A stretch of DNA of 63,848 bases, taken from NCBI RefSeq assembly GCF_010119385.1, contig NZ_VFIE01000018.1:29370-93217 (forward strand), given 5' to 3'. This document shows, piece after piece, positions 1 through 8,218 of the stretch (the first letter of the stretch is position 1; the number at the start of each line of letters is the position of its first letter). Position numbers and translations under genes: made by a program. This DNA is from Nesterenkonia haasae. GTDB lineage: Bacteria; Actinomycetota; Actinomycetes; Actinomycetales; Micrococcaceae. The notes under the pieces are model-generated. The model was given only the letters and a program-made list of their open reading frames with translations. It was not told where the DNA came from and made no database searches.

Positions 1-1
1 C

Positions 2-910
2 ACATCGCGGGTCGCTGTTGCCACCAGCGGTGTCAGCAAGAAAGCTGGGCGGGCTGCTGCGGGGCTTGGCGGCGTCGTCGTGCTGGCGGCCCTCCTGGTT
101 CTCGGATCCCAGTGGTTTCTGGGCACAGAAACCGGTCGGGAATTCCTGGGCAGATACCCTGGCCAATACCAGCAACCGGATGTTCCGACCGGGTACCCGT
201 GGTGGCTGAACTGGGCACATTTCTTCAACGCGTTCCTGATGGTCCTGGTCATCAAAACGGGCATCCAGATTCGACGAGAAACCAAGCCCGAAGCGCACTG
301 GACACCGAAGTGGAACCGGAAACGGAGGATCAGCCTCACCATCTGGACGCATAACGCGCTCGACCTGCTGTGGGTGCTAAACGGCGTGGTGTTCGTCATC
401 CTGCTCGCAGCAACCGGCTACTGGTCCCGGGTGGTGCCCACCAGCTGGGACGCCTTCCCCAACGCGCTCTCCGCAGTCCTGCAGTACCTCTCACTGGATT
501 GGCCCACTGCGGGAGAATGGGCGCACTACAACAGTGCCCAGGAGCTGGCGTACTTCACCACGATCTTTATCGCCGCCCCCCTGGCCATTGCTACCGGGGT
601 CAGAATGTCGGGGTTGTGGCCAGACGATCGGCAAGCCCTGAACAAGGCTTTTCCCCTTCCGCTGGCCCGCGCGGTCCACTTCCCCGTCATGGTCTACTTC
701 GTCGTCTTCATTGCGATACACATCATTCTGGTGTTCGCCACCGACGCTCTGCGCAACCTCAACCAGATTTATACCGGCCAAGACGCCACCAACTGGACCG
801 GTTTCTGGCTGTTCGTGCTCTCACTCGTAGTGATCATCGGCGGGGCGCTGGCAACCCGAGCCACGATCATGGCACCAGTAGCCTCTCTGTTCGGACGTGT
901 GGGCCGCTGA
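2..910 (+). CDS. Cytochrome b-type membrane subunit, 5' end cut off
   Basis: Probable haem-b membrane subunit of the cytochrome b/b6 (formate dehydrogenase gamma-like) class, which passes electrons between a membrane quinone pool and a soluble oxidoreductase partner. The frame is open to the first bases of the window, and the GTG at 80 lies inside the first hydrophobic helix, so the true start is upstream. About five membrane helices are visible. Histidines suited to haem ligation sit in helices: NWAHFF, IWTHNA, RAVHFP and FIAIHII. The partner enzyme, often a molybdopterin oxidoreductase in this family, would lie left of the window and cannot be seen. Subfamily is uncertain. Confidence 0.75.
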   Translation, partial: TSRVAVATSGVSKKAGRAAAGLGGVVVLAALLVLGSQWFLGTETGREFLGRYPGQYQQPDVPTGYPWWLNWAHFFNAFLMVLVIKTGIQIRRETKPEAHWTPKWNRKRRISLTIWTHNALDLLWVLNGVVFVILLAATGYWSRVVPTSWDAFPNALSAVLQYLSLDWPTAGEWAHYNSAQELAYFTTIFIAAPLAIATGVRMSGLWPDDRQALNKAFPLPLARAVHFPVMVYFVVFIAIHIILVFATDALRNLNQIYTGQDATNWTGFWLFVLSLVVIIGGALATRATIMAPVASLFGRVGR

Positions 911-936
911 AGTCAGGTTTCACCATCCCCTTGCAT

Positions 937-952
937 TCGAATATGTGTTCGA
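937..952 (+). promoter_or_regulatory. LexA-binding SOS box of umuDC
   Basis: The 16-base sequence TCGAATATGTGTTCGA is a near-perfect match to the Gram-positive/actinobacterial SOS box (TCGAAC-N4-GTTCGA) and lies 16 bases before the umuD start. It predicts LexA repression and induction by DNA damage. Confidence 0.88.
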
Positions 953-967
953 TTCATACTGAGCAGT

Positions 968-1399
968 ATGAGCATCCTAGACATCCGCGCCGTACCGGTG
1001 ACGGCGCCTGCGTTGGAGGTGCCGATGATGCCGACGGCGGTGCAGGCAGGGTTCCCCTCCCCTGCGCTGGACTTCGTGCACGAGAGCATTAATCTGCAGG
1101 AACACCTGGTTTATGACCCTCCGGCTACGTTCATCGCCAGGGTAAGCGGGGACTCCATGGTCGGCGCCGGCATCAGCCACGGCGACCAGCTCCTGATCCA
1201 TAAGGGCACGCGGCCCAGAGATGGAGATGTAGTGATCGCTGTCCTGGACGGTCAGTTCACGGTGAAGCGGCTCCGCCTGACGGGGGCGAGGATCCGATTG
1301 GAAGCGGCAAACCCTGAGTATCCGGACATCGAGATTCCGGAGCTCTCTGAGCTCTCCATTTGGGGTGTCGCCTATATGTGCCTGCACGGTCTTCGATGA
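968..1399 (+). CDS. umuD: UmuD-like S24 family self-cleaving SOS protein
   Basis: LexA/UmuD-type S24 peptidase of 143 residues, the usual UmuD size. It lacks the LexA helix-turn-helix. The Ser-Lys dyad is visible as Ser63 (GDSMVGAG) and Lys100 (FTVKRL). A likely autocleavage site is Ala27-Gly28, near the position of Cys24-Gly25 in E. coli UmuD. RecA-stimulated cleavage would give UmuD', the accessory subunit of translesion polymerase V. It sits behind a LexA box and its stop overlaps the umuC start by 4 nt (ATGA), so the two are translationally coupled. Confidence 0.9.
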   Translation: MSILDIRAVPVTAPALEVPMMPTAVQAGFPSPALDFVHESINLQEHLVYDPPATFIARVSGDSMVGAGISHGDQLLIHKGTRPRDGDVVIAVLDGQFTVKRLRLTGARIRLEAANPEYPDIEIPELSELSIWGVAYMCLHGLR

Positions 1400-2673
1400 G
1401 CCAACATCTCCTGGCACTAGTGGACGTCAACAGCTTCTACGTCAGCTGTGAACGCGCCTTTGACCCCACATTGGCCGGCCGCCCCGTTCTCGTACTCTCC
1501 AACAACGACGGTTGCGCTGTGGCCATGAGCGCAGAGGCCAAGGAGCTGGGAATCACCGTGGGCGCGCCCTGGTTCAAGTTGGCTCCGACCGCCCAGCAGC
1601 GCGGGCTCGTGGCACGGTCCAGCAACTATGAGCTCTACGGCGATATGAGTCACCGGTTTCTGCAGGTCATCGGGGAGCATTCCCATGAGGTGGAGAAATA
1701 CAGCATTGATGAGGCCTTCGCTGGGTACGGCGGACCGCTGCAAGGAGCGGGGTTGTGGGCGGAAGGTATTCGGCGAGACATCTCCGAGCGGCTCAGCCTT
1801 CCTGTAGGGATTGGTGTCGGACGCACCAAGACACTCGCAAAACTGGCCAACTTGGCCGCCAAACGGGTTCCGGGCATGCAAGGAGTGTGCGTATGGGATG
1901 GACTCGACGCCGAGTACCGCGAATGGGTGATGACGCGCCTGCCAGTTCAGCAGATTTGGGGCGTGGGACCACGTTCAGCGAAGAAATTGGCAGCACTGGG
2001 CTTGACGACAGCGGCGGCACTTCGGGACAGCGACGCACAGCTGATACGACGTCAGCTCGGCGTCACGATGATGCGCACCGTGCTGGAGCTGCGGGGCCAA
2101 CCGTGCATCCAACTGGAGGAAGAACGCGAATTCCGTGACTCCTTGGTCTTCAGCCGATCATTCTCCACCCCGGTGAGCACTCGGGAGATCATGGCGCAGG
2201 TGATGGCCAGCTATGCTCAGCGGGCTTGCACCCGACTGAACTCCCGCAGCACAGAGGCAAAGACGCTCACCTCCTGGGCTATGACTTCCCAGTTCAACTC
2301 GGCGGCGAAAGACTCTCCTTCGGCAACGTTGTCGCTACCCGCTCCCACCAACGATCCGGTGCTGCTCACACGAGCAGCCCAGGCACTGCTTCCGCGCATT
2401 ACAGAGGGCACGCGCTACACCAAGGCGGGCATCACCTTGACGGATCTTTCGCCGCAGGGTGTCCAGCCTTCCTTCGACCTTTTCGCTGAGCCTCAGCAGG
2501 ACAGAGGCCTGGGCCCCCTGCTGCAGCAGGTAAGGGAAAAATCCGGTACGGACGCCATTGGAATGGGGCGCGGAGGCCTGCGCACAGCAGCTGAGTGGGA
2601 GATGCGCCGCGAGATGATGAGTCCGCGCTACACCACACGTTGGGAAGAGATGTTAGAAGTTCACGCCCGCTGA
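1396..2673 (+). CDS. umuC: Y-family DNA polymerase V catalytic subunit UmuC
   Basis: Error-prone translesion polymerase subunit, about 425 residues, the normal UmuC length. Palm-domain metal ligands are visible: Asp10 in ALVDVNSFY and Asp105/Glu106 in YSIDEAF. The conserved SNNDGC segment near residue 35 is present, and helix-hairpin-helix and little-finger regions follow. I chose the ATG at 1396 rather than an in-frame ATG at 1360, because 1396 gives the typical N-terminus and the 4-nt overlap with umuD. Expected to be SOS-induced with umuD and to extend primers past DNA lesions at the cost of mutation. Confidence 0.93.
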   Translation: MSQHLLALVDVNSFYVSCERAFDPTLAGRPVLVLSNNDGCAVAMSAEAKELGITVGAPWFKLAPTAQQRGLVARSSNYELYGDMSHRFLQVIGEHSHEVEKYSIDEAFAGYGGPLQGAGLWAEGIRRDISERLSLPVGIGVGRTKTLAKLANLAAKRVPGMQGVCVWDGLDAEYREWVMTRLPVQQIWGVGPRSAKKLAALGLTTAAALRDSDAQLIRRQLGVTMMRTVLELRGQPCIQLEEEREFRDSLVFSRSFSTPVSTREIMAQVMASYAQRACTRLNSRSTEAKTLTSWAMTSQFNSAAKDSPSATLSLPAPTNDPVLLTRAAQALLPRITEGTRYTKAGITLTDLSPQGVQPSFDLFAEPQQDRGLGPLLQQVREKSGTDAIGMGRGGLRTAAEWEMRREMMSPRYTTRWEEMLEVHAR

Positions 2674-2708
2674 GCTGAAAATCCTGCGCTGCTCGGGGCG
2701 TTTCCTTG

Positions 2709-3224
2709 TCAGAGCTTCAACTGTTCTTTCAAACGCGCCCAGAATGCGCGGCCCGGCGTGGGGTCGTCATCGAAGAGCCCGACGTAGCGTTCGTGCACCT
2801 CATCCCAGTTGGCATGCGCTTCCTCTTCGGAGAGCGGAGCACCCGCCAAGAGCGCATCCAAGCGCATCAGATACGTCTCCCAGCCCGCTGCAGTCTGTGC
2901 CACTGGAGTCGAGGCGTCGAATGCGTGGATAAAAATCAGCCGACACCCGTCCCCGTCGGGATATATCTCAAAGCTGTAGTCGTCACCGTTGAACACCCAC
3001 GCCAATCGGTGAGGCCGGTCCACCTCGGTAACCTCGCCAGTCATTCCGTGAGCTTCGATCTTCTCGCCAACTACGGGCCCCCACGGCACGGCCGCGGGAA
3101 ACCACTGTCCCAACTCGGCAGGGTCAGATACGGCGCGCCACACTCGGTGAACCGAATGCGACAGGCGCCGCTCAAAGCGCAGCGCCGGGCGGCCGTTGAC
3201 GGTTTCATATGTGCCCTCATTCAT
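2709..3224 (-). CDS. SRPBCC (AHSA1-type) domain protein
   Basis: START/Bet v 1-like fold protein of 171 residues in the AHSA1 (Aha1-like) SRPBCC family, with the typical FERRLSHSVHRVWRAVSDP opening and a ligand-cavity fold. Such proteins bind hydrophobic small molecules, but the ligand is unknown. Its ATG overlaps the stop of the upstream ArsR gene by 4 nt. This ArsR plus SRPBCC pairing is common in actinobacteria and suggests that the regulator controls its own partner. It converges on umuC with a gap of about 35 bases. Confidence 0.85.
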   Translation of the reverse strand: MNEGTYETVNGRPALRFERRLSHSVHRVWRAVSDPAELGQWFPAAVPWGPVVGEKIEAHGMTGEVTEVDRPHRLAWVFNGDDYSFEIYPDGDGCRLIFIHAFDASTPVAQTAAGWETYLMRLDALLAGAPLSEEEAHANWDEVHERYVGLFDDDPTPGRAFWARLKEQLKL

Positions 3225-3523
3225 GGGTTCTCCTCCAAGTAGTGTTCGAGATTATCCAGACGGCTGGACCACAGCATCCGGTAAGGCTCAAGCCAATTGG
3301 TGACTTCCACCAAGGGGTCCGGACGCAAGGCATAGAAGCGCTGCTTGCCGCGGGGCCAGACATCGACAAGCCCGGCAGCTCTGAGCACTTTGAGATGTTT
3401 GGAGACTCCCGGTTGGCTGAGATCCAACGCGTCCACCAACTCGCCAGCAGACATCTCGCCTGCCCGCAACAAGTCAAGAATCTGCCGCCGGTGCGGCTCC
3501 GCCAAAGCAGCGTAAACGCTCAT
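3221..3523 (-). CDS. ArsR-family winged-helix regulator
   Basis: Small (100 residue) ArsR/SmtB-type repressor. The winged helix covers most of the protein: AEPHRRQILDLL opens it, the recognition helix is near LSQPGVSKHLKVLRAAG, and the wing is at GKQRFYAL. No cysteine metal-binding motif is present, so this is probably a non-metal member of the SRPBCC-linked type. It is cotranscribed with the SRPBCC gene (4-nt overlap). An AT-rich inverted repeat lies just before its start and is a candidate autoregulatory operator. Confidence 0.88.
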   Translation of the reverse strand: MSVYAALAEPHRRQILDLLRAGEMSAGELVDALDLSQPGVSKHLKVLRAAGLVDVWPRGKQRFYALRPDPLVEVTNWLEPYRMLWSSRLDNLEHYLEENP

Positions 3524-3530
3524 GGCCCTA

Positions 3531-3550
3531 ATATTACTACATGGAAATAT
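3531..3550. promoter_or_regulatory. Candidate ArsR operator (AT-rich inverted repeat)
   Basis: ATATT and AATAT arms separated by 10 bases lie 8 bases upstream of the arsR start, in a locally AT-rich patch that probably also holds the promoter. The arms are short, so this is tentative. Confidence 0.35.
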
Positions 3551-3603
3551 GAAGTGTCATGTATCCCTTCTCACAGCTGATGTCAGCCTGGAAGAATATG
3601 CTC

Positions 3604-4041
3604 ATGACTTCAGCGAGTGAGATCCGGCTTGAGACACTCCGGCGCATGCGGCAGGTCCGAGATCGGATCGACAGGGACTACGCCCAACCGCTGAATGTTG
3701 CAGGGTTGGCTCGAGGCGTCTTTATGTCTGCAGGACACCTCAGCCGCCAGTTCAAGCTGGCCTACGGAGAATCCCCCTACTCCTATTTGATGACCCGCCG
3801 CGTCGAACGCGCCATGGCTCTGCTGCGACGCGGGGAGCTGAGTGTCACCGAGGTCTGTCACATGGTGGGGTTCTCATCCCTCGGCACATTCAGCACTCGC
3901 TTTTCCGAACTGGTCGGAATACCACCCAGCGCCTACAGGCGCACTCAGCCGCAAGCACTGGCCGGAATTCCGCCGTGCCTAGCCAAGCAGGCGAGCAGAC
4001 CCGTCAGGAATCAAGAAGCGCCCACGCCTGAAGGGGCGTAA
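3604..4041 (+). CDS. AraC-family transcriptional regulator (short form)
   Basis: Short AraC/XylS protein made of little more than the two helix-turn-helix motifs: DYAQPLNVAGLARGVFMS with GHLSRQFK in the first, and SVTEVCHMVGFSSLGTFSTRF in the second. No effector-binding domain is recognisable. ATG 3604 has GGAAG about 9 bases upstream; in-frame ATGs at 3559, 3580 and 3598 are alternatives. It is followed at once by a VOC protein, a usual pairing in actinobacteria where the regulator and glyoxalase-like gene form one unit. Confidence 0.85.
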   Translation: MTSASEIRLETLRRMRQVRDRIDRDYAQPLNVAGLARGVFMSAGHLSRQFKLAYGESPYSYLMTRRVERAMALLRRGELSVTEVCHMVGFSSLGTFSTRFSELVGIPPSAYRRTQPQALAGIPPCLAKQASRPVRNQEAPTPEGA

Positions 4042-4051
4042 ATTGAGTGCC

Positions 4052-4462
4052 ATGAATATCAGCATTCACTACGCCTTCCTCCCTCACACCAACGCCGACG
4101 ACGCACTAGACTTTTATCGCGACACACTAGGGTTCGAAGTTCGCCAAGATGTCGGCTACGAAGACATGCGATGGATCACCGTCGGTCCACCCAACCAGCC
4201 CGACACCTCGATCGTGCTGCACCCTCCCGCCGTAGATCCGGGCATTACTGATGATGAACGATCAGTCATCCTCAGCCTGATTGCTAAAGGCAGCTATGCG
4301 GCCCTGACTCTGGCCGTCGATGACCTCGACGGGTTATTCGAGCAGCTAGTCGCCTCGGGGGCCGACGTACTCCAGGAACCCACCAACCAAGACTATGGGG
4401 TACGGGACTGCGCCTTCAGGGACCCGGCAGGCAACTTGCTCCGCATCAACCAGAAAGCCTGA
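4052..4462 (+). CDS. VOC (glyoxalase/bleomycin-resistance fold) protein
   Basis: Vicinal oxygen chelate protein of about 136 residues. The NADDALDFYRDTLGFEVR opening and DPAGNLLRINQ ending are typical of the glyoxalase/dioxygenase fold, in which paired beta-alpha-beta modules bind a metal or sequester a small molecule. ATG 4052 gives the typical family N-terminus. A TTG at 4043, better spaced from AAGGGG at 4031, would add three residues. Substrate unknown; its place between an AraC regulator and a UvrA-like ABC protein suggests a resistance or detoxification role. Confidence 0.85.
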   Translation: MNISIHYAFLPHTNADDALDFYRDTLGFEVRQDVGYEDMRWITVGPPNQPDTSIVLHPPAVDPGITDDERSVILSLIAKGSYAALTLAVDDLDGLFEQLVASGADVLQEPTNQDYGVRDCAFRDPAGNLLRINQKA

Positions 4463-4585
4463 GGCGACAACAGAGACACCTCCAAACCACCTCTCAAGCA
4501 GACGCCCCCACAGGGTCTACAGAACAGTGCGCTGGTACTGAAATCCGCAGCAGAGATATTGCCGCATACCTGTGAAATTCTTCGG

Positions 4586-4598
4586 CGTACATTGTACG
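4586..4598. promoter_or_regulatory. 13-base palindrome before the UvrA-like gene
   Basis: CGTACATTGTACG is a perfect inverted repeat (5-base arms, 3-base spacer) located 15-27 bases before the likely ATG of the UvrA-like gene. It is a candidate operator; the regulator is unknown. Confidence 0.4.
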
Positions 4599-4612
4599 AT
4601 GTGGGAGTGAAT

Positions 4613-7027
4613 ATGCCCGACTTGCCACCAGAGACACACTCGACTAGCCCGATTTCTACTGCGCCGCACGAATACATCAGCATCAGAGGTGCACGAGAAA
4701 ACAATCTGCGCAATGTGAATCTCAATATCCCGAAGCGGAAACTCACGGTATTCACCGGAGTCTCTGGATCGGGCAAATCCTCATTGGTCTTCGGAACCAT
4801 CGCGGCTGAGTCTCGCCGGCTGATCAACGAGACGTACGATGCGTTTATCCAGGGCTTCATGCCCTCCATGCCCAGGCCCGCTGTGGATTCTCTCCACGGT
4901 CTGACCGCAGCGATCATTATCGACCAAGAGCGGATGTCGCCGAATCCGCGGTCCACAGTCGGAACTGCCACAGACGTCAATTCCATGCTGCGCACTCTCT
5001 ACAGCAGATTCGCCCATCCGCAGATTGGCTCTCCCCAAGCTTATTCCTTCAATGTAGCTTCAGCATCCGGTTCCGGCACCCTCACCAAAGCTGATGGTAC
5101 CGAACACACGGCAGGGTTCAGCCTCACCGGTGGTATGTGCCTCCTGTGCCAGGGGCGAGGCCAAGTCAATGACATCGACATCACGCAACTAGTGGATGAG
5201 TCCAAGTCCCTCAGCGAAGGCGCGATCACCATTCCAGGCTATAAGGCTGGCGGGTGGTCCGTGCGGTTCTACAGCGACTCAGGATTCTTCGACCCAGAGA
5301 AACCCATCCGGGACTACAGCGATCAGGAGAGACACGACCTCTTCTACCGCGAACCGGGCAAGGTGAAGATAGGTGGCGCCAATATGACCTTTCAGGGTCT
5401 GGTGCCATCGGTCAAGAAGACGTTTCTCTCCAAAGATCGCGATGGCATGCAGCCCCATATTCGCACCTTTGTTGACCGCGCCGTCGCGTTCGCCCAGTGT
5501 CCGGACTGCAAAGGCACACGGCTGTCCCAGCAGGCATTGTCCTCACACATCGCGGGCAAGAATATCGCCGAACTGTGCGCTATGCAGATCACCGACCTCG
5601 CCGACTGGATTGAACAGCTCGACGCCGCCGCCGGTGATCTTCTCGGAGCCGCGCCGCTGTTGTCTGCGATCGCCGAAGTCCTAAGGAACTTCACAGACAT
5701 CGGCCTTGGGTACCTCTCCCTAGAGCGACCTTCAGGAACGCTGTCGGGTGGCGAGGCCCAGCGTGTGAAGATGATTCGTCACCTTGGGTCAGCTTTGACC
5801 GATGTCACGTACGTTTTCGATGAGCCGACCGTAGGACTTCACCCCCACGACGTCGACCGCATGAACGAGCTCCTGCTCAAGCTGAGAGACAAGGGCAACA
5901 CTGTCCTCGTTGTCGAACATGACCCAGACGTCATGGCGATCGCCGATCACGTGGTGGATATCGGCCCAGCTGCAGGAAGCCAAGGCGGAGAGGTGGTCTA
6001 CTCCGGCGACTTCGCCGGTCTCGGCAACTCAGGAACACTGACCGGCGATCACCTCGAGACCCAACAACCAGTCAAAGAACAGACGCGCTCAGCCTCCGGC
6101 GCAATCCCAATCCGCGGGGCCACCACACACAATCTGCAAAACGTCGATGTCGACATACCTCAAGGCGTTCTTGTCGCAGTCACCGGGGTTGCTGGCTCCG
6201 GGAAGAGTTCACTTATACACGGCTCCCTAGCGGGGCGCGATGGCATTGTCGCGGTCGACCAGGCCCCCATCAAAGGTTCACGCAGATCGAATCCGGCAAC
6301 CTACACGGGCCTGCTTGAGCCAATACGTAAGGCATTTGCCAAAGCTAACGGCGTCAAGCCTGCGCTTTTCAGTGCAAACTCTGAAGGAGCATGCCCGAAC
6401 TGCAATGGTGCCGGGGTGATCTACCAGGACTTGGGTATCGTGTCGGGGATCTCGACCACATGTGAAGAATGCCAAGGCAAGCGTTTCCAAGCATCAGTCC
6501 TCGAGTACACCCTCGGCAGCATGAACATTGCAGAAGTCCTCCGCATGCCGGTAGATCACGCTTTGGAGTTCTTTTCAGGTGAGAGTGCCTCCGCACCAGA
6601 GGTATCGCTGCCTGCGGCCAGCAAGATCCTGGTCAGACTCCGCGACGTCGGGTTAGGGTATCTGACCCTGGGCCAACCGCTCAACACACTCTCCGGAGGG
6701 GAACGCCAACGCATCAAGCTGGCCATTGAGATCGGGGCCGACTCCGATGTTCTCGTTCTTGACGAACCTACTGCCGGGCTTCATATGGCCGACACAGAAC
6801 GCATGATCACCATGCTGGAGAAACTCGTGGACTCAGGACGAACCGTGATCGTCATCGAGCACAATCTCGAAGTCATCTCGCGAGCGGACTGGGTAATAGA
6901 TGTCGGCCCCGGGGCCGGTCACGACGGTGGCCAGGTCATCTTCACTGGGCGACCCACAGATCTACTCACGGCGAGCCGCTCGCTCACCGGGCTGCATCTG
7001 AGCCGTCGCCAACAGGTCAGGTTCTGA
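4613..7027 (+). CDS. UvrA-like ABC-class ATPase (short, UvrB-independent type)
   Basis: Tandem ABC ATPase of about 804 residues in the UvrA family but shorter than true UvrA (about 950), matching the UvrA2/DrrC-like group linked with drug tolerance. Two Walker A motifs (GVSGSGKSSLV, GVAGSGKSSLI), two signature motifs (LSGGEAQR, LSGGERQR) and zinc-finger cysteine pairs (CLLC, CPDC, CPNC, CEEC) are visible. Start ATG 4613 has GGGAG 5 bases upstream; GTG 4607 is an alternative. Probably binds DNA or DNA-ligand complexes rather than doing classical excision with UvrB. Whether it acts with the upstream VOC protein is inference. Confidence 0.88.
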   Translation: MPDLPPETHSTSPISTAPHEYISIRGARENNLRNVNLNIPKRKLTVFTGVSGSGKSSLVFGTIAAESRRLINETYDAFIQGFMPSMPRPAVDSLHGLTAAIIIDQERMSPNPRSTVGTATDVNSMLRTLYSRFAHPQIGSPQAYSFNVASASGSGTLTKADGTEHTAGFSLTGGMCLLCQGRGQVNDIDITQLVDESKSLSEGAITIPGYKAGGWSVRFYSDSGFFDPEKPIRDYSDQERHDLFYREPGKVKIGGANMTFQGLVPSVKKTFLSKDRDGMQPHIRTFVDRAVAFAQCPDCKGTRLSQQALSSHIAGKNIAELCAMQITDLADWIEQLDAAAGDLLGAAPLLSAIAEVLRNFTDIGLGYLSLERPSGTLSGGEAQRVKMIRHLGSALTDVTYVFDEPTVGLHPHDVDRMNELLLKLRDKGNTVLVVEHDPDVMAIADHVVDIGPAAGSQGGEVVYSGDFAGLGNSGTLTGDHLETQQPVKEQTRSASGAIPIRGATTHNLQNVDVDIPQGVLVAVTGVAGSGKSSLIHGSLAGRDGIVAVDQAPIKGSRRSNPATYTGLLEPIRKAFAKANGVKPALFSANSEGACPNCNGAGVIYQDLGIVSGISTTCEECQGKRFQASVLEYTLGSMNIAEVLRMPVDHALEFFSGESASAPEVSLPAASKILVRLRDVGLGYLTLGQPLNTLSGGERQRIKLAIEIGADSDVLVLDEPTAGLHMADTERMITMLEKLVDSGRTVIVIEHNLEVISRADWVIDVGPGAGHDGGQVIFTGRPTDLLTASRSLTGLHLSRRQQVRF

Positions 7028-7056
7028 GCTCAGCCACCTCACCCTTGCCTCGTATT

Positions 7057-7072
7057 TCGAATGTTCATTCTG
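7057..7072. promoter_or_regulatory. Imperfect SOS-box-like palindrome, upstream copy
   Basis: TCGAATGTTCATTCTG matches the left half of the SOS box and most of the right half. It starts exactly 41 bases before a better copy at 7098, about four helical turns, so the two would face the same side of the DNA. Confidence 0.4.
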
Positions 7073-7097
7073 ACAGTTTCCTCACAGAAAACTCAGA

Positions 7098-7113
7098 TCG
7101 AATATACATTCGA
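7098..7113. promoter_or_regulatory. SOS-box-like palindrome in front of an orphan promoter
   Basis: TCGAATATACATTCGA is a perfect hexamer-arm palindrome closely similar to the umuD LexA box at 937. No protein gene follows on the + strand before a terminator at 7183. Confidence 0.6.
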
Positions 7114-7130
7114 TTTAATACCTCCTGCCC

Positions 7131-7159
7131 TTGCGATGTCGTAGAAGACGTGTTCTAAT
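7131..7159 (+). promoter_or_regulatory. Candidate sigma-70-type promoter
   Basis: TTGCGA at 7131-7136 and TCTAAT at 7154-7159 are separated by 17 bases. Predicted transcription would begin near 7166 and meet the terminator at 7183-7223, giving an RNA of roughly 55-60 nt. Confidence 0.4.
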
Positions 7160-7182
7160 GTCAGTGCGCGATGGGAAGCGCG

Positions 7183-7223
7183 ACGCGTGCAGAAGCCCTC
7201 CTCACTGCTTCTGCACGCGTTTT
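7183..7223 (+). terminator. Strong intrinsic terminator (13-bp stem plus T run)
   Basis: A perfect 13-bp stem (7183-7195 pairing with 7208-7220) with a 12-base loop is followed by TTTT. It may end the UvrA-like transcript 155 bases downstream of its stop, or a separate short RNA from the promoter at 7131. Confidence 0.85.
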
Positions 7224-7779
7224 CCATGTCCCAGTTCACGTCGTACATCTGGACGCAAGGCGGGCCAAGTTGGGATCCTGGGTCGCGTGGAGGTGCCACC
7301 TCTCACTTACAGCTATTTCAGTCCTGCGCGGCATCGTAACGGGATCGTGTCTCGAGGGCCCGGCCCTCACTGCTGAGCGCCCATCAGGCTAGATTGTTCA
7401 TCGGAATCATTACTCGCGGCCGGATTGCTGAGTTGGCAATTGCCGCGCGGCGCGATGGACGGCGTGGACGTGCGGAAGTCGAAGCTATCGCGCTTCAGAT
7501 GACACAAGTTCCGTGTCACCGTCTTTCTAGAGACGGTTTCGACTTCAGGTTCGAGTTCGAAATACGGCGTTGGGTGTTCGCGCAGCAGAACCCAAAGATT
7601 CTGGGAGTGGCAGAGTCCGGCTGAGACGCTCAGCGCCGCGTATCTAGTACTTGAGCTGCCGGAGCCTGGCGCGAGCCCGGAACTCTGGAGGGTAGGGGTG
7701 ACTCATGGTGATGAGGCTTCCCCGTCATGTGGACGCCTTTGTCGCCTTAACGAGGGCTCATTTGGCCGGCGTGGAGGGG
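7224..7779. other. Intergenic stretch with no supported gene
   Basis: About 555 bases between the terminator and the 3' end of the HxlR gene. A 76-codon frame at 7394-7624 starts without a good ribosome-binding site and its product is Arg-rich with no recognisable motif, so I do not call it. The stretch may be decayed coding DNA. Confidence 0.5.
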
Positions 7780-8154
7780 TTATGGGGCGCTGTGTTGGTT
7801 GGTGGGTGGTTCCCAGCGGCGTGCGTACTGTGCCATGGGCTGCATTGACTTCAAGAGCTCCATCCCACGTTCGGAGAGTTTATAACGAATTGTCACTGGC
7901 ACTGTTGGCTCCACGTGTCGTTCCAGGAGACCTGCGGCTTCGAGTTCGCGGAGCCTGACGTTGAGCATGCGACCAGAGAGCCCTTCAACGCGGTGTTCGA
8001 TCTCAGTGAAGCGTTCGGCCCCCAGACCCAGGGCCAGGAGGATGCCGCTTGACCAGCGTTTGCCGACGATTTCCATGATGCCAGCCAGGCGACGGCATTC
8101 CTCGTCATCGATGCGAAGGGGGCGTCGCGATGTACTTGCCTTTTCTTCAGTCAC
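7780..8154 (-). CDS. HxlR-family winged-helix regulator
   Basis: HxlR/MarR-like regulator of 124 residues. The GKRWSSGILLAL helix, FTEIEHRVEGLSGRMLNVRLREL recognition region and IRYKLSERG wing are typical. A single cysteine near the N-terminus (DDEECRRL) sits where redox- or electrophile-sensing HxlR members such as YodB carry theirs, so thiol-based sensing is possible. Start is GTG with no clear Shine-Dalgarno. It is divergent from the fused oxidoreductase gene, which it probably controls through the short shared intergenic region. Confidence 0.85.
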   Translation of the reverse strand: MTEEKASTSRRPLRIDDEECRRLAGIMEIVGKRWSSGILLALGLGAERFTEIEHRVEGLSGRMLNVRLRELEAAGLLERHVEPTVPVTIRYKLSERGMELLKSMQPMAQYARRWEPPTNQHSAP

Positions 8155-8170
8155 ATACTAAAAGTAAGTG
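8155..8170. promoter_or_regulatory. Candidate HxlR operator
   Basis: The minus strand here reads ACTTACTTTTAGTATG, which resembles the AT-rich TAC/GTA-type sites of YodB-like HxlR regulators. It lies immediately before the HxlR start, between two divergent genes. The assignment rests on position and resemblance only. Confidence 0.35.
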
Positions 8171-8218
8171 GGTTACGTGGTGTTTGTCAAGGACGTCACG
8201 TATCTCAATACTGGGGCA

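Noticed and set aside
7183-7223. tRNA-like or riboswitch reading of the long hairpin
   Set aside because: It is a single perfect stem with a T run, the form of an intrinsic terminator; no conserved riboswitch core is visible.
7394-7624. 76-codon + strand ORF in the 7.2-7.8 kb gap
   Set aside because: No ribosome site, no hydrophobic or domain pattern, Arg-rich translation.
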